Below, one piece after another: positions 1-8,319 of a stretch of 54,174 bases of DNA. The translations under genes were made by a program, and so were the position numbers. This DNA comes from Prochlorococcus sp. HOT208_60m_813I02. GTDB lineage: Bacteria; Cyanobacteriota; Cyanobacteriia; PCC-6307; Cyanobiaceae. The stretch covers positions 1 to 54,174 of the forward strand of contig MWOR01000251.1 in assembly GCA_002025865.1 (NCBI GenBank), given 5' to 3'. Numbering within the stretch: the stretch's first letter is position 1; each line of letters opens with the position of its first letter. The notes beneath the pieces are model-generated. The model searched no databases and was not told the origin of the DNA. It saw only the letters and a program-made list of their open reading frames with translations.

Positions 1-94
1 TTTGCTTTTAAGTGCACTTTGGCAGGCTCTTTATAAGAGTAGAATAGATAGACAAAAGAGAATTGGCTATCCTAGAGCTGATCTATATGTTTAG
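1..94 (+). CDS. C-terminal end of a Trk/Ktr-type potassium transporter membrane subunit (partial)
   Basis: An open frame enters from the left edge (codons begin at base 2) and stops with TAG at 92-94. The tail reads LLLSALWQALYKSRIDRQ then KRIGYPRADLYV. The stop lies 18 bases before a TrkA-type gene in the same direction. The call of a TrkH/KtrB-like channel subunit rests on that pairing and on the basic, cytoplasmic-looking tail. No transmembrane segment is inside the window, so the identity is an inference. Confidence 0.6.
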   Translation, partial: LLLSALWQALYKSRIDRQKRIGYPRADLYV

Positions 95-112
95 AATTGA
101 CTGAGTTTTATT

Positions 113-817
113 ATGGCTGATTGGTGGCAGTGGTCTCAAAAGAGAGAAAATGAAGCACTCACTTTTGCAGTTGTTGGCATTGGAAGATTTGGAACCGCAG
201 TTTGCAGAGAACTTATTAGTAATGGTGCTGATGTTTTGGCTGCAGATTATTCGGAAAAAGCTATTGATGATTTAAGGCAGTTAGAACCTTCGATAGAAGC
301 GAGAGTTGTAGATTGTACTGATGAAGAGTCTATGAAGGAATCGGGAATTCTTGAAATGAATACTGTTGTAGTGGGTATTAGTGAACCAATTGAAGCAAGT
401 ATAACTACAACTCTTATCGCTAAGGATAGTGAAGGTAGCAAAGTAAAAAGAGTAATAGCAAGAGCTACCAGTGACTTGCACGAAAAAATGTTAAAAAGAG
501 TAGGTGCAGATAAAGTTGTTTTCCCATCAAGGATGCAAGGAGAAAGATTAGGTTTAGAACTAGTAAGACCAAACCTAATCGAAAGATTGGAATTAGATAA
601 TCAAACTGGTATAGATGAAATAACTGTACCAGAGGAATTTATTGGAAGATCTTTAAGAGATTTAAATTTGAGGAAAAATTATTTAGTAAATGTTCTTGCT
701 GCAGGACCTGCTGAAAAATTAACAGTTAATCCTCCTGCAAAATATATTTTAGAAAGAGGAAATATTTTGGTAGTCATGGGTAAAACTGTAGATTTACAAA
801 AATTGCCTCAAAATTAA
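113..817 (+). CDS. TrkA/KtrA-family potassium uptake regulatory subunit
   Basis: A 234-residue RCK protein that gates a Trk/Ktr potassium channel by binding nucleotide in the cytoplasm. The N-terminal Rossmann half shows the glycine motif VGIGRFG (residues 21-27), followed by an acidic residue in the LAADYS strand end that fits NAD(H) or ATP ribose binding. The C-terminal part (about 150-234) resembles a TrkA-C domain (DEITVPEEFIGRSLRDLNL). Length fits a single-RCK KtrA rather than the double-domain enterobacterial TrkA. The gene follows the transporter tail by 18 bases, so the two probably form one operon. Confidence 0.9.
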   Translation: MADWWQWSQKRENEALTFAVVGIGRFGTAVCRELISNGADVLAADYSEKAIDDLRQLEPSIEARVVDCTDEESMKESGILEMNTVVVGISEPIEASITTTLIAKDSEGSKVKRVIARATSDLHEKMLKRVGADKVVFPSRMQGERLGLELVRPNLIERLELDNQTGIDEITVPEEFIGRSLRDLNLRKNYLVNVLAAGPAEKLTVNPPAKYILERGNILVVMGKTVDLQKLPQN

Positions 818-823
818 TTATTT

Positions 824-1126
824 TTAATCAGATTTTTTATAGTATCTAATCCTTTGAGGAGCTCTTTTTAATCTTTTGACGCTTTGTTTTTCAAGTTCAT
901 CTCTAAATTTATCAGTATTTAAATTATTTTCTGAAACAGGTGATTTGCTTTCTTTTTCGAAATATTTTTTTATACCCTCTTGTATTAACACTTTTGCCAT
1001 ATTACTTACTGTCCTAGATTCATTATCGGCCAAAATAGTTAATTGCTCACATATTAATTCTGGAAGAACTACTTGAATTCTGGGGGATTTAGGCTTCCCA
1101 TTAGTTGAGTTTTGGCGGGTAGCCAT
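824..1126 (-). CDS. Ribbon-helix-helix (CopG-like) DNA-binding protein
   Basis: A 100-residue basic protein. The segment RIQVVLPELICEQLTILA followed by ESRTVSNMAKVLIQEGI (about 18-52) has the strand-helix-helix pattern of CopG/Arc repressors. The rest is a charged tail that ends KRAPQRIRYYKKSD. It converges on the potassium gene with a 6-base gap and diverges from the small gene at 1244. An 8-bp inverted repeat sits in the divergent promoter region and is a natural candidate operator. The target is unknown. The fold call is by pattern only. Confidence 0.6.
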   Translation of the reverse strand: MATRQNSTNGKPKSPRIQVVLPELICEQLTILADNESRTVSNMAKVLIQEGIKKYFEKESKSPVSENNLNTDKFRDELEKQSVKRLKRAPQRIRYYKKSD

Positions 1127-1156
1127 GAGTCAAAGTTGATAACTGTTACTTATTAG

Positions 1157-1193
1157 TATACACAGTTAGTCAAGGATACTATCTTTGTGTATA
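1157..1193. promoter_or_regulatory. Inverted repeat in a divergent promoter region
   Basis: TATACACA (1157-1164) and its exact reverse complement TGTGTATA (1186-1193) are separated by 21 bases. They lie between the ribbon-helix-helix gene and the divergent small gene. Placement suits an autoregulatory operator, but no binding evidence exists. Confidence 0.4.
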
Positions 1194-1243
1194 TTATTAA
1201 TAAGGCAATTTATGTCCGTATCAATTAATTGTTTTATTGTCCC

Positions 1244-1582
1244 ATGAAAAATTCAAGAAAAATTGATTCTCCGAAAAGGTCGATAATTGATAAACCGAAA
1301 AAAAGATTAGTGAATGCTGATTCTCACGATAATGAAAATAGTGACGTTTTGGTATCAGCTGTAATTAGTCCATATTTGTTAACTCATCTTCACCATATAC
1401 TTCAGCAGTCTGAGTATTATGCCCAAAAAGATGGTAGAAAATCTCACGCAGCTAACTTTGCGAAACTAAGAAAAGTTTTATGTTTAGACGCAAGAAGTAT
1501 GGCAGATGCCTCTGCAAAAGAGATAAAAGATGTGGATAATGATTTATCTAATAATAAATTTAATGAACAAAATGTAGCTTGA
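1244..1582 (+). CDS. Conserved-looking small hypothetical protein
   Basis: A 112-residue protein of unknown function. I chose the ATG at 1244 over an upstream TTG at 1229 because it is the only ATG near the start. The middle (YLLTHLHHILQQSEYYAQ, then KDGRKSHAANFAKLRKVL) looks helical and better conserved than the highly charged ends. No membrane segment or known motif is visible. It is divergent from the ribbon-helix-helix gene and 34 bases before the next small gene, so it may be co-transcribed with that gene. Confidence 0.55.
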   Translation: MKNSRKIDSPKRSIIDKPKKRLVNADSHDNENSDVLVSAVISPYLLTHLHHILQQSEYYAQKDGRKSHAANFAKLRKVLCLDARSMADASAKEIKDVDNDLSNNKFNEQNVA

Positions 1583-1616
1583 AGTAATAATCTATTAATA
1601 AATAGATTTTAAAACC

Positions 1617-1847
1617 ATGTCCAGTAATGCTGAAAAGCTCTATAAGTTAATAGCCAACGATTCAAAAAAGAAACAAAGTCTTTTTATGACAGCCTTAACT
1701 AATCCTAAAAAAGCCTTAGATAAAATATGCGATATTGGCAACGAGTTAAATATTTCTGTGACTAAAGAAGAGGTTATTGAATATTTGAGTACTATTGATG
1801 ATGAGGCAACTAAAATGTGGTTAATCAAGGCTCGAGGAGGTCTTTAG
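1617..1847 (+). CDS. Small Nif11-like helical protein
   Basis: A 76-residue protein. The pattern of short helices (KLYKLIANDSKKKQSLFM, ALTNPKKALDKICDIG, then VTKEEVIEYLSTI) is reminiscent of the Nif11 leader domain, and it ends ARGGL. In cyanobacteria Nif11-like proteins are often stand-alone or serve as leaders of peptide natural products. No modification enzyme or cleavable core is nearby, so a leader role is not supported. The 3' end overlaps an opposing 58-residue gene by 23 bases. Confidence 0.45.
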   Translation: MSSNAEKLYKLIANDSKKKQSLFMTALTNPKKALDKICDIGNELNISVTKEEVIEYLSTIDDEATKMWLIKARGGL

Positions 1848-2001
1848 GATAAGGTTTCGAATAATTATTATTTGTATTAGGAATAGGTTTTATTCTTTTG
1901 TTGTAGCCACCTCCACCAGCCAAAGTCCAAAAAAACCAATAACTTGGAATTGCAAGGGCTGCAGCTATGAAAATCACTACAATTTGTTCTATTCTTTTCA
2001 T
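1825..2001 (-). CDS. Small single-span membrane protein (58 aa)
   Basis: A short gene read directly from the reverse strand, ATG at 2001 and TGA at 1825. The N-terminal half is one hydrophobic span (IVVIFIAAALAIPSYWFFW), followed by a glycine-rich turn (AGGGGY) and a polar proline/asparagine-rich tail. It fills an otherwise empty gap and ends inside the opposing Nif11-like gene. The architecture resembles small thylakoid or plasma-membrane subunits of cyanobacteria, but I do not recognise the family. Confidence 0.55.
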   Translation of the reverse strand: MKRIEQIVVIFIAAALAIPSYWFFWTLAGGGGYNKRIKPIPNTNNNYSKPYPKDLLEP

Positions 2002-2073
2002 GATTTAATTTTATTCCACAAAATATTTTTTAGTAAATAAGCCACAGATTTTGTAAATTCTATTTTTAAAACA

Positions 2074-3690
2074 GTGATTAGATTTGAAGGTGTAAGCAAA
2101 ATTTATTCTACAGATGTTGTTTTAAAAAATATTAGTTGGGAGATTAAGAAAGGAGAAAAAGTTGGCTTAGTTGGTTCTAATGGTGCAGGTAAATCAACCC
2201 AATTTAAGATTTTAATTGGAGAGGTAGAGCAAACAAGTGGAACGATCATCAAAGAGGGAAATCCTAAAATTGCCCATTTAAAGCAAGAGTTTGATTGTAA
2301 TTTGAATTTTTCAGTGAGACAGGAATTAGAAAGTTCTTTTAAAGATATACAAATTGTTGCCATTAAACTTTTAGAAATTGAGAATAAAATGAAATCGTTA
2401 GATATAAAAAAAAATTCCGATGAACTTGAAATATTTGTAAATCAACTCGCAAAATATCAAGCAAAATTCGAAGCTTTAGGTGGTTATAAAATGCAATCTG
2501 ATGTAGAAAAAATATTACCAAAATTAGGCTTTTCTTTAGAAGATGCTGATAAATTAGTTGGCAATTTTTCAGGTGGTTGGCAGATGAAAGTTGCACTTGG
2601 AAAAATAATCTTACAAAAACCTGATTTACTTTTACTGGATGAACCAACCAATCATTTAGATTTAGAAACTATTTTTTGGTTGGAAGAATATCTATCATCG
2701 CTTAAAATTGCAGTTGTAATAATCAGCCATGATAGATATTTCTTAGACAAATTATGTAAAAAAATAATTTTTGTAGATAGAGGAATATCTGAAACATATA
2801 ATGGGAATTATTCTTTTTTTATCGAACAGAAATCTTTGAATGAAGAATTACAAAATAAGGCATATCAATTACAACAAAAAGAAATCGAGTTACAGAAGAG
2901 GTATATAGATAGATTTAGAGCTAGTGCAACTAGAAGTGCTCAAGCAAAGAGTAGAGAAAAACAATTAAAAAAGATTTCTAAAATTGAGGCTCCCATAGCA
3001 AAATCAAAAAGTCCTGTTTTTAATTTTCCAGAGTGCCCTCGCTCGGGAAAATTAGTTCTAAATATTAAAAATTTGTCTCATAGTTTCGAGGATAAAATTC
3101 TTTTTTTAGATATTAATTTAAAGATTTCTTCTGGGGAGAAAATAGCAATTTTGGGACCTAATGGCTGCGGCAAATCTACATTGCTTAAAATTATTATGAA
3201 AAAAATATCTCCTGAAATTGGAGAAATTAATCTTGGTAAACATAATATAATTACTAGCTATTATGAACAGAATCAGGCTGAAGCACTTTCACTTGAAGAA
3301 AGGGTTATTGATTTAATATGTAGTAAGTCTCCAGAATGGTCCCAAAAAAAAGTTAGAACATTTTTAGGGGGTTTTGGCTTTCAAAATGAAACTGTTTTTA
3401 AATATATTAAACAACTCAGTGGGGGAGAAAAGGCAAGATTAGCTTTGGCGCTCATAATTATTAATCCTAGTAATTTCCTTCTTTTGGACGAACCAACTAA
3501 TCATTTGGATCTGCAATCTAAGGAAAACTTAGAATTAGCAATTAAAAATTATAAAGGTTCATTATTAATCATTTCTCATGATCGGTATTTTATTTCAAAG
3601 GTTGCAAATAGAGTTATTGAAATTAAAGATTCAAAGTTATTTTCATATGATGGTAATTACGAATATTTTTTAGAAAAAACTCAAAGCTAA
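2074..3690 (+). CDS. ABC-F family ATPase (EttA/Uup-like translation factor)
   Basis: A 538-residue soluble protein with two ABC ATPase domains and no membrane segment, the hallmark of ABC-F ribosome-associated factors. Walker A motifs are GSNGAGKST (about residue 35) and GPNGCGKST (about 361). Signature motifs are FSGGWQMKVALG and LSGGEKARLALA, and both domains carry LLLDEPTNHLDL. A charged linker between the domains (about 255-320, with RFRASATRSAQAKSREKQLK) corresponds to the P-site tRNA interaction motif. The start is GTG. It is probably a translation or stress factor rather than a transporter. The exact ABC-F subgroup is uncertain. Confidence 0.9.
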   Translation: MIRFEGVSKIYSTDVVLKNISWEIKKGEKVGLVGSNGAGKSTQFKILIGEVEQTSGTIIKEGNPKIAHLKQEFDCNLNFSVRQELESSFKDIQIVAIKLLEIENKMKSLDIKKNSDELEIFVNQLAKYQAKFEALGGYKMQSDVEKILPKLGFSLEDADKLVGNFSGGWQMKVALGKIILQKPDLLLLDEPTNHLDLETIFWLEEYLSSLKIAVVIISHDRYFLDKLCKKIIFVDRGISETYNGNYSFFIEQKSLNEELQNKAYQLQQKEIELQKRYIDRFRASATRSAQAKSREKQLKKISKIEAPIAKSKSPVFNFPECPRSGKLVLNIKNLSHSFEDKILFLDINLKISSGEKIAILGPNGCGKSTLLKIIMKKISPEIGEINLGKHNIITSYYEQNQAEALSLEERVIDLICSKSPEWSQKKVRTFLGGFGFQNETVFKYIKQLSGGEKARLALALIIINPSNFLLLDEPTNHLDLQSKENLELAIKNYKGSLLIISHDRYFISKVANRVIEIKDSKLFSYDGNYEYFLEKTQS

Positions 3691-3810
3691 GAAATTTGAT
3701 TGCTTTTAATAAAATTTACAATTTGCTAAGTAATATCACTCATTTATCTTTACATAGTTTACTGTCGTTGATTAATCTTAAAAATACAAAAATAGGTTTT
3801 AATAATTTAT

Positions 3811-3954
3811 ATGAAAAATTACGATTTCCAAGAAAAACATTTTCAAATTTCTGATCCTATTGAAAGTTATTTTGAATGCATTACTTCCTGCGATATAAGT
3901 GATGGTAGATGTATTTCTAGATGTGTGGAAATACTTAAACGGAATGACAATTAA
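3811..3954 (+). CDS. 47-residue four-cysteine protein
   Basis: A short frame, ATG at 3811 to TAA at 3952-3954. The C-terminal half holds CITSC then CISRC, two C-x3-C pairs eight residues apart (SYFECITSCDISDGRCISRC), which could bind a metal or form disulfides. It converges on the HtrA gene with a 5-base gap. The codon choice and position in an otherwise empty 270-base gap support a real gene. I do not know its function. Confidence 0.6.
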   Translation: MKNYDFQEKHFQISDPIESYFECITSCDISDGRCISRCVEILKRNDN

Positions 3955-3959
3955 ATTTT

Positions 3960-5081
3960 TTAGTTATTTTGTAGATTAGTAATATCAGTTGGTAATACTT
4001 TTAATTTAATAAATTTATTTTTACGCTTCAATAATATATTTAATTGTTTTTTGATACCATTTTTACTAATTTTTTCTATTACGTCTGATGCTGTTTCAAT
4101 ATCTTTATCGCCTATTTTAATTAAAATATCATCTATCTTGATTCCACTTTTTTCAGCTGGACTGTTCGGTACAACATATCCAACTTTTACGACATTTTTT
4201 TTTCTCTCATAAATAATTTCTTCTATTAGGCTAATTCCAATCATTGGATGGATTACTTTGCCATTGTTTAAAAGTTGATAGGCAATTTCCTTAGCTTTAT
4301 TAATTGGGATTGCGAAACTTAAACCCGCTCCTGGACCCGATCTTATCAACGTATTAATACCAATTACTTCTCCATCGCTATTCAACAGTGGACCTCCAGA
4401 ATTGCCAGGATTAATAGCAGCGTCTGTTTGTATCAGTTCAAGTTTTTTATCATATATTCCTAATTGATTTACGTTTCTATTTAGATTACTAATAATACCA
4501 AGCGTAACTGTGTTTTCCAGTCCGAATGGATTTCCAACTGCTATAGCCCAATCACCAACTTTAATCTTTGAAGAATCGCCCAATTTTGCTTTTGGCCAAG
4601 GCCCTCTCCCTTCAATCTTTAGCACAGCTAAATCAGTAAAAGAGTCTTGACCTATCAGTTTAGCGTTTAATTTTTTGCCATTGGTTAAACCAACAGTTAC
4701 CTTATCTGATCCATTCACTACATGAGCATTGGTCATTACAAGTCCATCTGCAAATATAAATCCACTGCCTTGGTTTTGCTCTATCCTTGGTCGATTTTCG
4801 TTAGGTAAATCTAATCCAAAGAATTTTTCAAAATATGGATCTAGAAATATTTGAGAATTTCTTGGAAAATTTCTTTTTTTAACATATCTTTGAGTATCAA
4901 TTGTCACCACAGCTGCACCGGTTCTTTCTACAGCTTTAGTTATAAAAGATTTGTTCGAACATAAATTAACTTCATTAATTTTTGGTTGACTTAATTGTTG
5001 GGATAAGACTTTTACAGGATATCTAATGCCCAATGTAATTAATGAGGCGATTAGTAATAGCTTTTTGATGTCTCTTTTCAA
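3960..5081 (-). CDS. HtrA/DegP-type serine protease with one PDZ domain
   Basis: A 373-residue envelope protease that degrades or refolds damaged proteins. The N-terminus (about 1-27) is a signal or anchor segment. The trypsin-like triad is visible: His120 in TNAHVV, Asp150 in FTDLAVLKI, Ser228 in NPGNSGGP. A single PDZ domain follows (about 275-365, GYVVPNSPAEKSGIKIDDIL). This matches the cyanobacterial HhoA/HhoB/HtrA group, which usually have one PDZ. A 169-base gap separates it from the divergent DUF2973 gene. Confidence 0.9.
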   Translation of the reverse strand: MKRDIKKLLLIASLITLGIRYPVKVLSQQLSQPKINEVNLCSNKSFITKAVERTGAAVVTIDTQRYVKKRNFPRNSQIFLDPYFEKFFGLDLPNENRPRIEQNQGSGFIFADGLVMTNAHVVNGSDKVTVGLTNGKKLNAKLIGQDSFTDLAVLKIEGRGPWPKAKLGDSSKIKVGDWAIAVGNPFGLENTVTLGIISNLNRNVNQLGIYDKKLELIQTDAAINPGNSGGPLLNSDGEVIGINTLIRSGPGAGLSFAIPINKAKEIAYQLLNNGKVIHPMIGISLIEEIIYERKKNVVKVGYVVPNSPAEKSGIKIDDILIKIGDKDIETASDVIEKISKNGIKKQLNILLKRKNKFIKLKVLPTDITNLQNN

Positions 5082-5253
5082 TTTTGATTTTTTATGTTCT
5101 TCGAGAGATTTAAAACACTGTTTCAGTGTAATTTAAATATAACTACAAATTAAATTTATTGAATTTAGAGAATAATTTAATAACTCAAGGTAGCTAAATT
5201 TCTTTTTTTCGGGCTATGATGTTAAAAATATAAATAATTAATTTATAAGTTTG

Positions 5254-5517
5254 ATGACTATCCTATTCCCAATAATATATTCTGCAGCTTTAACTTATTT
5301 AGTTTGGAAAGCTTTTAAAGTTATGTCTAATGGCTGGGGTATATCCGATAATAAAAATCAACGATTGAGTACTTCCAGTTTTAAACAAAAAAAGTACACA
5401 ATTCATCCAGAACTTTTAGATAAATCAGGAAACATAACAGAAGAGGAACTACTAACAGTAAGATTTTCTAATGACAATGACTCTACACTAGAAGAAAAAG
5501 GTTCAACAACTGATTAA
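5254..5517 (+). CDS. DUF2973-family small membrane protein
   Basis: An 87-residue protein with one N-terminal hydrophobic span (TILFPIIYSAALTYLVW) and a polar tail containing YTIHPELLDKSGNITEEELL, typical of the cyanobacterial DUF2973 family. ATG at 5254 is preferred to the TTG one codon earlier. It lies 23 bases before the next gene in the same direction and may share its transcript. Function unknown. Confidence 0.7.
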   Translation: MTILFPIIYSAALTYLVWKAFKVMSNGWGISDNKNQRLSTSSFKQKKYTIHPELLDKSGNITEEELLTVRFSNDNDSTLEEKGSTTD

Positions 5518-5540
5518 TCAAATTATATCTAGGAAAAAAA

Positions 5541-5924
5541 TTGGAATTAAGAACAAAAATTGTCTCAGCGGTAATAAGATCACTCAAGTTACCACCAAGG
5601 TTTCGTTTAAAAATGGTTAAAGAAGATCCAGTGAGACTTGAACTAAGTCTTACTCCTTCTTACGGTAAAAATCCAGTAATTGTTGGTATAGTTGAATCTT
5701 TAGATTTAGTCGCTCGAAGAGATAGAGAAGGTAGACTACCCAGAGATCTTCAAGGGACTTGGGACTGGACTGTAAGACATGGAAAAGTTAGTACTGGAGG
5801 TTGGAATCCTATGTTAAAAGAAGCATTGCAAACAATGTTTGATACAGGACTGCCAGCCATTGTATTTGAGGAGTTAACTGGAGATGAGTATCGACCTGTT
5901 GATGGTGTAAGACATGTTAAATAA
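5541..5924 (+). CDS. Conserved cyanobacterial protein of unknown function (127 aa)
   Basis: Begins with TTG at 5541, preceded by an AGGA ribosome site about 8 bases upstream. The protein is compact and charged, with the motif-like stretches LPPRFRLKMVKEDPVRLELS, RDREGRLPRDLQGTWDWTV and RHGKVSTGGWNPMLKEAL. These look strongly constrained, since they hold conserved-looking Trp, Gly and Arg positions. No signal peptide or membrane segment is visible. I recognise it as the kind of protein conserved across marine cyanobacteria but cannot give a function. Confidence 0.65.
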   Translation: MELRTKIVSAVIRSLKLPPRFRLKMVKEDPVRLELSLTPSYGKNPVIVGIVESLDLVARRDREGRLPRDLQGTWDWTVRHGKVSTGGWNPMLKEALQTMFDTGLPAIVFEELTGDEYRPVDGVRHVK

Positions 5925-5993
5925 ATAATTAATTATTTTTCATAAATTCTTCCTTAAAACGTTAAAATAATTTGATAGATAATCTAGTTAATT

Positions 5994-6140
5994 ATGAATA
6001 ATGACAATCAACCAAGATTTGGGTTCGTAAATTTCGCAGAAACTTGGAATGGCCGTATGGCAATGATGGGTATTTTGATTGGACTTGGTACTGAATTAAT
6101 TACTGGCCAAAGTATTCTTCGACAAATTGGAATAGGTTAG
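5994..6140 (+). CDS. hli: High-light-inducible protein (Hli/SCP)
   Basis: A 48-residue single-helix protein, ATG at 5994. The core FAETWNGRMAMMGILIGLGT matches the chlorophyll-binding helix of the light-harvesting-like superfamily (E-x-x-N-G-R-x-A-M-x-G). Hli proteins bind chlorophyll and carotenoid near photosystem II assembly intermediates and quench excess energy. It is among the shorter members. The TAG is 4 bases from the convergent zinc-ribbon gene. Hli genes in Prochlorococcus respond to light and stress; nothing in the upstream bases shows how this copy is controlled. Confidence 0.9.
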   Translation: MNNDNQPRFGFVNFAETWNGRMAMMGILIGLGTELITGQSILRQIGIG

Positions 6141-6144
6141 AATT

Positions 6145-6486
6145 TTACTTAATTTCTTCAGCTTCCACTTCAATGGTACTTTCACTAGGCTTCTTATCTA
6201 ATTGATTTTTCTTACTTATATTTTCTAAATCTGCACCGCAATTCATGCAGGTTTCACTTAAACCTAATGATATTGCCCCACAATTACTGCATGTATTAAT
6301 TTTAGATTTGTAAGAGTTAAAACCTATAAACACTAAAACTAATAATAGAAGAGGAATTAAAAATAAAAGAAGTAGAATATTTCCAACAAAGCTAATGAAA
6401 AAGTTAAATCCAAAAATTGGAATTAAGATAAGTGTGATTAATGAGTAGGTAAGAAGATTTTTATTAGCTTTTAGAAAATAATTCAC
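6145..6486 (-). CDS. Two-span membrane protein with a C-terminal zinc ribbon
   Basis: A 113-residue protein. Two adjacent hydrophobic stretches (about 13-60) precede CSNC-x12-CMNC (about 70-88), a double CxxC zinc ribbon. The tail is acidic. It starts 11 bases after the YihY-like gene and is the last gene of a minus-strand series running down from about 11,135. Function unknown; a metal-binding membrane accessory protein is an inference. Confidence 0.6.
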   Translation of the reverse strand: MNYFLKANKNLLTYSLITLILIPIFGFNFFISFVGNILLLLFLIPLLLLVLVFIGFNSYKSKINTCSNCGAISLGLSETCMNCGADLENISKKNQLDKKPSESTIEVEAEEIK

Positions 6487-6497
6487 CTTAGTTATCC

Positions 6498-7427
6498 TTA
6501 TCTATAATTTCTTTTTTTATTTAGTAAAGTCATACTAGCAATTACTACGCTCCAACACTGTCCAAAATATAAAATCACTCCTAATAGCCATACCCACACA
6601 GTAAGTACAAGAAAACCTCCAATAAAACCGTATGCTTGAAATCTTACTCCAAGTGAGAGAATACTTTTACTTACTGCTAGGTTCAAAGTGGTTAGGCCAA
6701 TTCCAATAAGAAAAGATCCAGGTAACAGTGGTTTCAATGGAACTTTTCTACTGGGTAAAAGTGCTTGTAATAAAAGAGCCATTAAAGAAAAGCCAATTAG
6801 TGGTATTGCAAACTGACCAACTTGTAATAGAGGCAACTTTAATAATAAATCAGAAATAAGATTATTAGATTTTGAAAGATTTTCTAAAACGTTACTTGGG
6901 ATCATCCTAAGATTTGCACTAATTTGATCTAGTACCATTAAAAAACCAATAAAGAATACTATTAAAAAGGCTTCAACTCTATTTCGGAGAAACTTCGAAG
7001 CTTGCACTCTCCAAGCCGCATTAACTTTTTTAGAAGGGATTTCGTCCTCCCAAAGCCTATCCGAACCTCTTTGAAGAGATAGATATGCATTTCCTGCGGT
7101 AAAAAGCAAAAACATAGCCCCAAGAATACCTGCTCCAAAACCTTGATCTATCAAATTAAATAATGTTGTCTCTACTAACTCCACTACTGAAGGAGGTAAA
7201 AGCTGAGCAGCAATGGCAATTATTTGTTGATCTAATCCTTCTTGTTTACCTAGGAACCATGAAGCTATTGAAAGAGAAATTAGAAGGATGGGAAAAAATG
7301 ATTGAAGTGTGTAGTATGCAAATGCAGCGCTTAAATCAATACAATCAGATTTGCTCCATCGCTCACAAGCTCCCCATAAACTTTTCAGTATCCATGTTGA
7401 ACTTCTCTGCATATTAATTTTCTTCAA
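6498..7427 (-). CDS. YihY/BrkB-family inner-membrane protein
   Basis: A 309-residue polytopic protein. The family signature is present: SAAFAYYTLQSFFPILLISLS near the N-terminus and GFIGGFLVLTVWVWLLGVIL in the last helix, with about six hydrophobic spans between. Members were once called ribonuclease BN, but that assignment is withdrawn for the family. They are membrane proteins of unclear, possibly transport, function. It is followed by the zinc-ribbon gene after 11 bases. Confidence 0.85.
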   Translation of the reverse strand: MKKINMQRSSTWILKSLWGACERWSKSDCIDLSAAFAYYTLQSFFPILLISLSIASWFLGKQEGLDQQIIAIAAQLLPPSVVELVETTLFNLIDQGFGAGILGAMFLLFTAGNAYLSLQRGSDRLWEDEIPSKKVNAAWRVQASKFLRNRVEAFLIVFFIGFLMVLDQISANLRMIPSNVLENLSKSNNLISDLLLKLPLLQVGQFAIPLIGFSLMALLLQALLPSRKVPLKPLLPGSFLIGIGLTTLNLAVSKSILSLGVRFQAYGFIGGFLVLTVWVWLLGVILYFGQCWSVVIASMTLLNKKRNYR

Positions 7428-7503
7428 ATATTTTATTTATTTACTTAATTTTTATTGTATCTGATTAAGAAATTTTTCAAGCAATTTTTTATTTATGATG
7501 CAA

Positions 7504-8319
7504 CTATTTTTCTAATAATAAATTGCCCCATGGCTTTAAAATTTCAAATTTTTCTATAGATCTACAAGCAATTAATGGAAAATTAACATCACTCAAGTCT
7601 TCTCCTGTAACTAAATTTAAAGGATCTTTTTCTAACCACTCTAAAGAACAATTGAGTTCTTCTAAGAGCAGCCAGGCTGCTGCAATATCCCATATCTTAG
7701 GGGTTGATTCTATTGCTCCGAAAGTTTGTCCCATCGCTACACTCGTAAGATTTAAACTCGATACACCTAAGAGTCTGATTTTGCCAGGAAATACTGAGTT
7801 TGGTTTTTTTTGTAAAATTTTTATTGATCTACTACATAAAGAAATGCATTCACTTTGACGATTATTTTGGCTAGGATCTATTTTCTTGTTATTTAACCAA
7901 ACTCCTTTACCTTTAATGGATACAAACTTTTTTTTCAATGTAGGAATTATTAAAAAAGAAGATTGTGGTTTACCATTAACGAACCTTGCTACAGATATAG
8001 ACCAGTAAGGAAGACCTGCAGCAAAATTTGTTGTCCCATCAAGTGGATCGACTACCCAGTAAGCTTTTGAATTTGGAATTATCTTTTGCCCTTCTTCACT
8101 AAGGACGCCTTCACCTGGAGCTATTGAAGCTAAGCCATCTACGATTGTTTTGTCACTCCATAAATCACAACTTGTTAATAATGATCCATCTGCTTTATTG
8201 CTGGCGCTAATATTTCCAAAATCTTTTGTTTGACGTTGACTAACCAATTCAAATAAAGAATCTAATTCAAGTAGTTGCTTATTAGTTAAATTTTGTGGAT
8301 TCATTTTGGGATATTGCAA
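7504..8319 (-). CDS. Inositol-monophosphatase-family phosphatase
   Basis: A 271-residue magnesium- or lithium-type phosphatase. The metal-binding motifs are visible: EEG in VLSEEGQ, then WVVDPLDGTTNF (about 91-102), and WDIAAAWLLLEEL near the C-terminus. Family members hydrolyse inositol-1-phosphate, histidinol-phosphate or 3'-phosphoadenosine-5'-phosphate. The sequence alone does not separate these. The start overlaps the TolC gene end by 19 bases, suggesting coupling. Confidence 0.85.
   Translation of the reverse strand: MQYPKMNPQNLTNKQLLELDSLFELVSQRQTKDFGNISASNKADGSLLTSCDLWSDKTIVDGLASIAPGEGVLSEEGQKIIPNSKAYWVVDPLDGTTNFAAGLPYWSISVARFVNGKPQSSFLIIPTLKKKFVSIKGKGVWLNNKKIDPSQNNRQSECISLCSRSIKILQKKPNSVFPGKIRLLGVSSLNLTSVAMGQTFGAIESTPKIWDIAAAWLLLEELNCSLEWLEKDPLNLVTGEDLSDVNFPLIACRSIEKFEILKPWGNLLLEK

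Noticed and set aside
1229..1243. TTG at 1229 as the start of the small protein
   Set aside because: The ATG at 1244 is in frame five codons later and the added residues look non-conserved.
1617..1847. The Nif11-like protein as a lanthipeptide (prochlorosin) precursor
   Set aside because: No core peptide after the terminal GG-like residues and no LanM or exporter gene nearby.
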